Shown here piece after piece: positions 29,134 to 29,377 of a stretch of DNA of 29,377 bases. The notes beneath the pieces are model-generated. The model was not told the DNA's origin. It searched no databases and saw nothing but the letters and a program-made list of their open reading frames with translations. The position numbers and the translations under genes were made by a program. The stretch is from a virus: positions 1 through 29,377 of IMG/VR virus record IMGVR_UViG_3300030012_000504. One strand, 5' to 3'. How positions within the stretch are numbered: the first letter of the stretch is position 1; the number at the start of each line of letters is the position of its first letter.

Positions 29134-29377
29134 ATGTCATCAAGTGCAACTCCTCATGGAGCTAGACCAGTTGGTACTATTGTTGGAAGTCCATATCAAG
29201 GAAAAGTTACACATTACAAAATTAAAAATGCATATGCTACAGACATATTCTATGGTGATTTTGTAAAGTGGGGTGATGATAACCCTAATACCACTATCCA
29301 AAAAGATACTGGTACAACATCTTTAACACCTATTGGTGTATTCCTTGGATGTGCTTACACAGACCCATCAACAGGTC
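29134..29377 (+). CDS. Virion structural protein, 3' end outside window
   Basis: The first 81 residues are present (SSSATPHGARPVGTIVGSPY, HYKIKNAYATDIFYGDFVKW, TPIGVFLGCAYTDPSTG). The pattern GARPVG..G.PY, IFYGD.V and IGVF.GC.YTDP matches small structural proteins found next to the major capsid gene in marine phages, possibly capsid decoration proteins; it could also be the start of a capsid protein. AAGGAG lies 6 bases before the ATG. The reading frame is open at the right edge. Confidence 0.75.
   Translation, partial: MSSSATPHGARPVGTIVGSPYQGKVTHYKIKNAYATDIFYGDFVKWGDDNPNTTIQKDTGTTSLTPIGVFLGCAYTDPSTG

Overview
This window is part of an AT-rich tailed-phage (Caudoviricetes) genome. It carries a terminase small and large subunit, portal, a GroES-like protein, a scaffold-like protein and the start of a virion protein, plus a phage replication/recombination set: primase-helicase, Sak3-type annealing protein, Cas4/RecB-like nuclease, SSB-like protein, RusA and HNH. 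The low GC, the gene content and the giant multi-domain virion-type protein suggest an uncultured marine phage, probably podovirus-like. That assignment is inference; no host gene is present.

Layout. (1) 1-7568, rightward: a giant polyvalent-type protein, cut off at its 5' end by the window edge, with two HExxH metallopeptidase motifs, two ADP-ribosyltransferase-like segments and five PxFSR linker motifs. (2) 7524-12588, leftward: a tightly packed recombination operon containing several very small genes joined by TAATG stop/start overlaps. It has a ~350-nt structured leader and a promoter overlapping a divergent rightward promoter at ~12960. (3) 12994-15632, rightward: a small ORF, an operator cluster, the primase-helicase and one unknown gene. 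(4) 15577-16135, leftward: a ribbon-helix-helix regulator and an unknown gene, under a strong promoter next to a parS-like dyad. (5) 16136-16706, non-coding: parS-like site, DnaA-box-like sites, palindromic repeats and two leftward terminators; a possible origin. (6) 16707-21406, leftward: an operon encoding a MoxR-type AAA+ ATPase, a DUF3150-like protein and a metallopeptidase-VWA protein, plus small genes. (7) 21963-29377, rightward: packaging and head genes.

The most striking content is in region 6. Reading the minus strand, four consecutive cistrons are preceded by sequences that fold as hammerhead ribozymes: three type III and one type I. Each has the CUGANGA...GAAA core, a NUH cleavage site, and stems whose sequences differ while pairing is kept. 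A fifth, degenerate copy precedes the first cistron. Between each ribozyme and the start codon lies a short hairpin that presents the Shine-Dalgarno in a constant UUGGAG loop on covarying stems. In three junctions a ~12-18 bp hairpin built on the palindrome TATTTACYRGTAAATA sits between the upstream stop codon and the ribozyme. The arrangement reads as a self-punctuating operon: one promoter at ~21860 and one terminator at ~16680, with the transcript cutting itself into single-cistron mRNAs that each start with a 5'-OH near a stable hairpin. Hammerheads are already known from phage and metagenomic DNA; a serial array dividing a MoxR-VWA operon is what looks new here.

A second apparent control circuit is a TACTTACTA/TAGTAAGTA operator, found as clustered palindromes only before the primase-helicase and before the large terminase gene.
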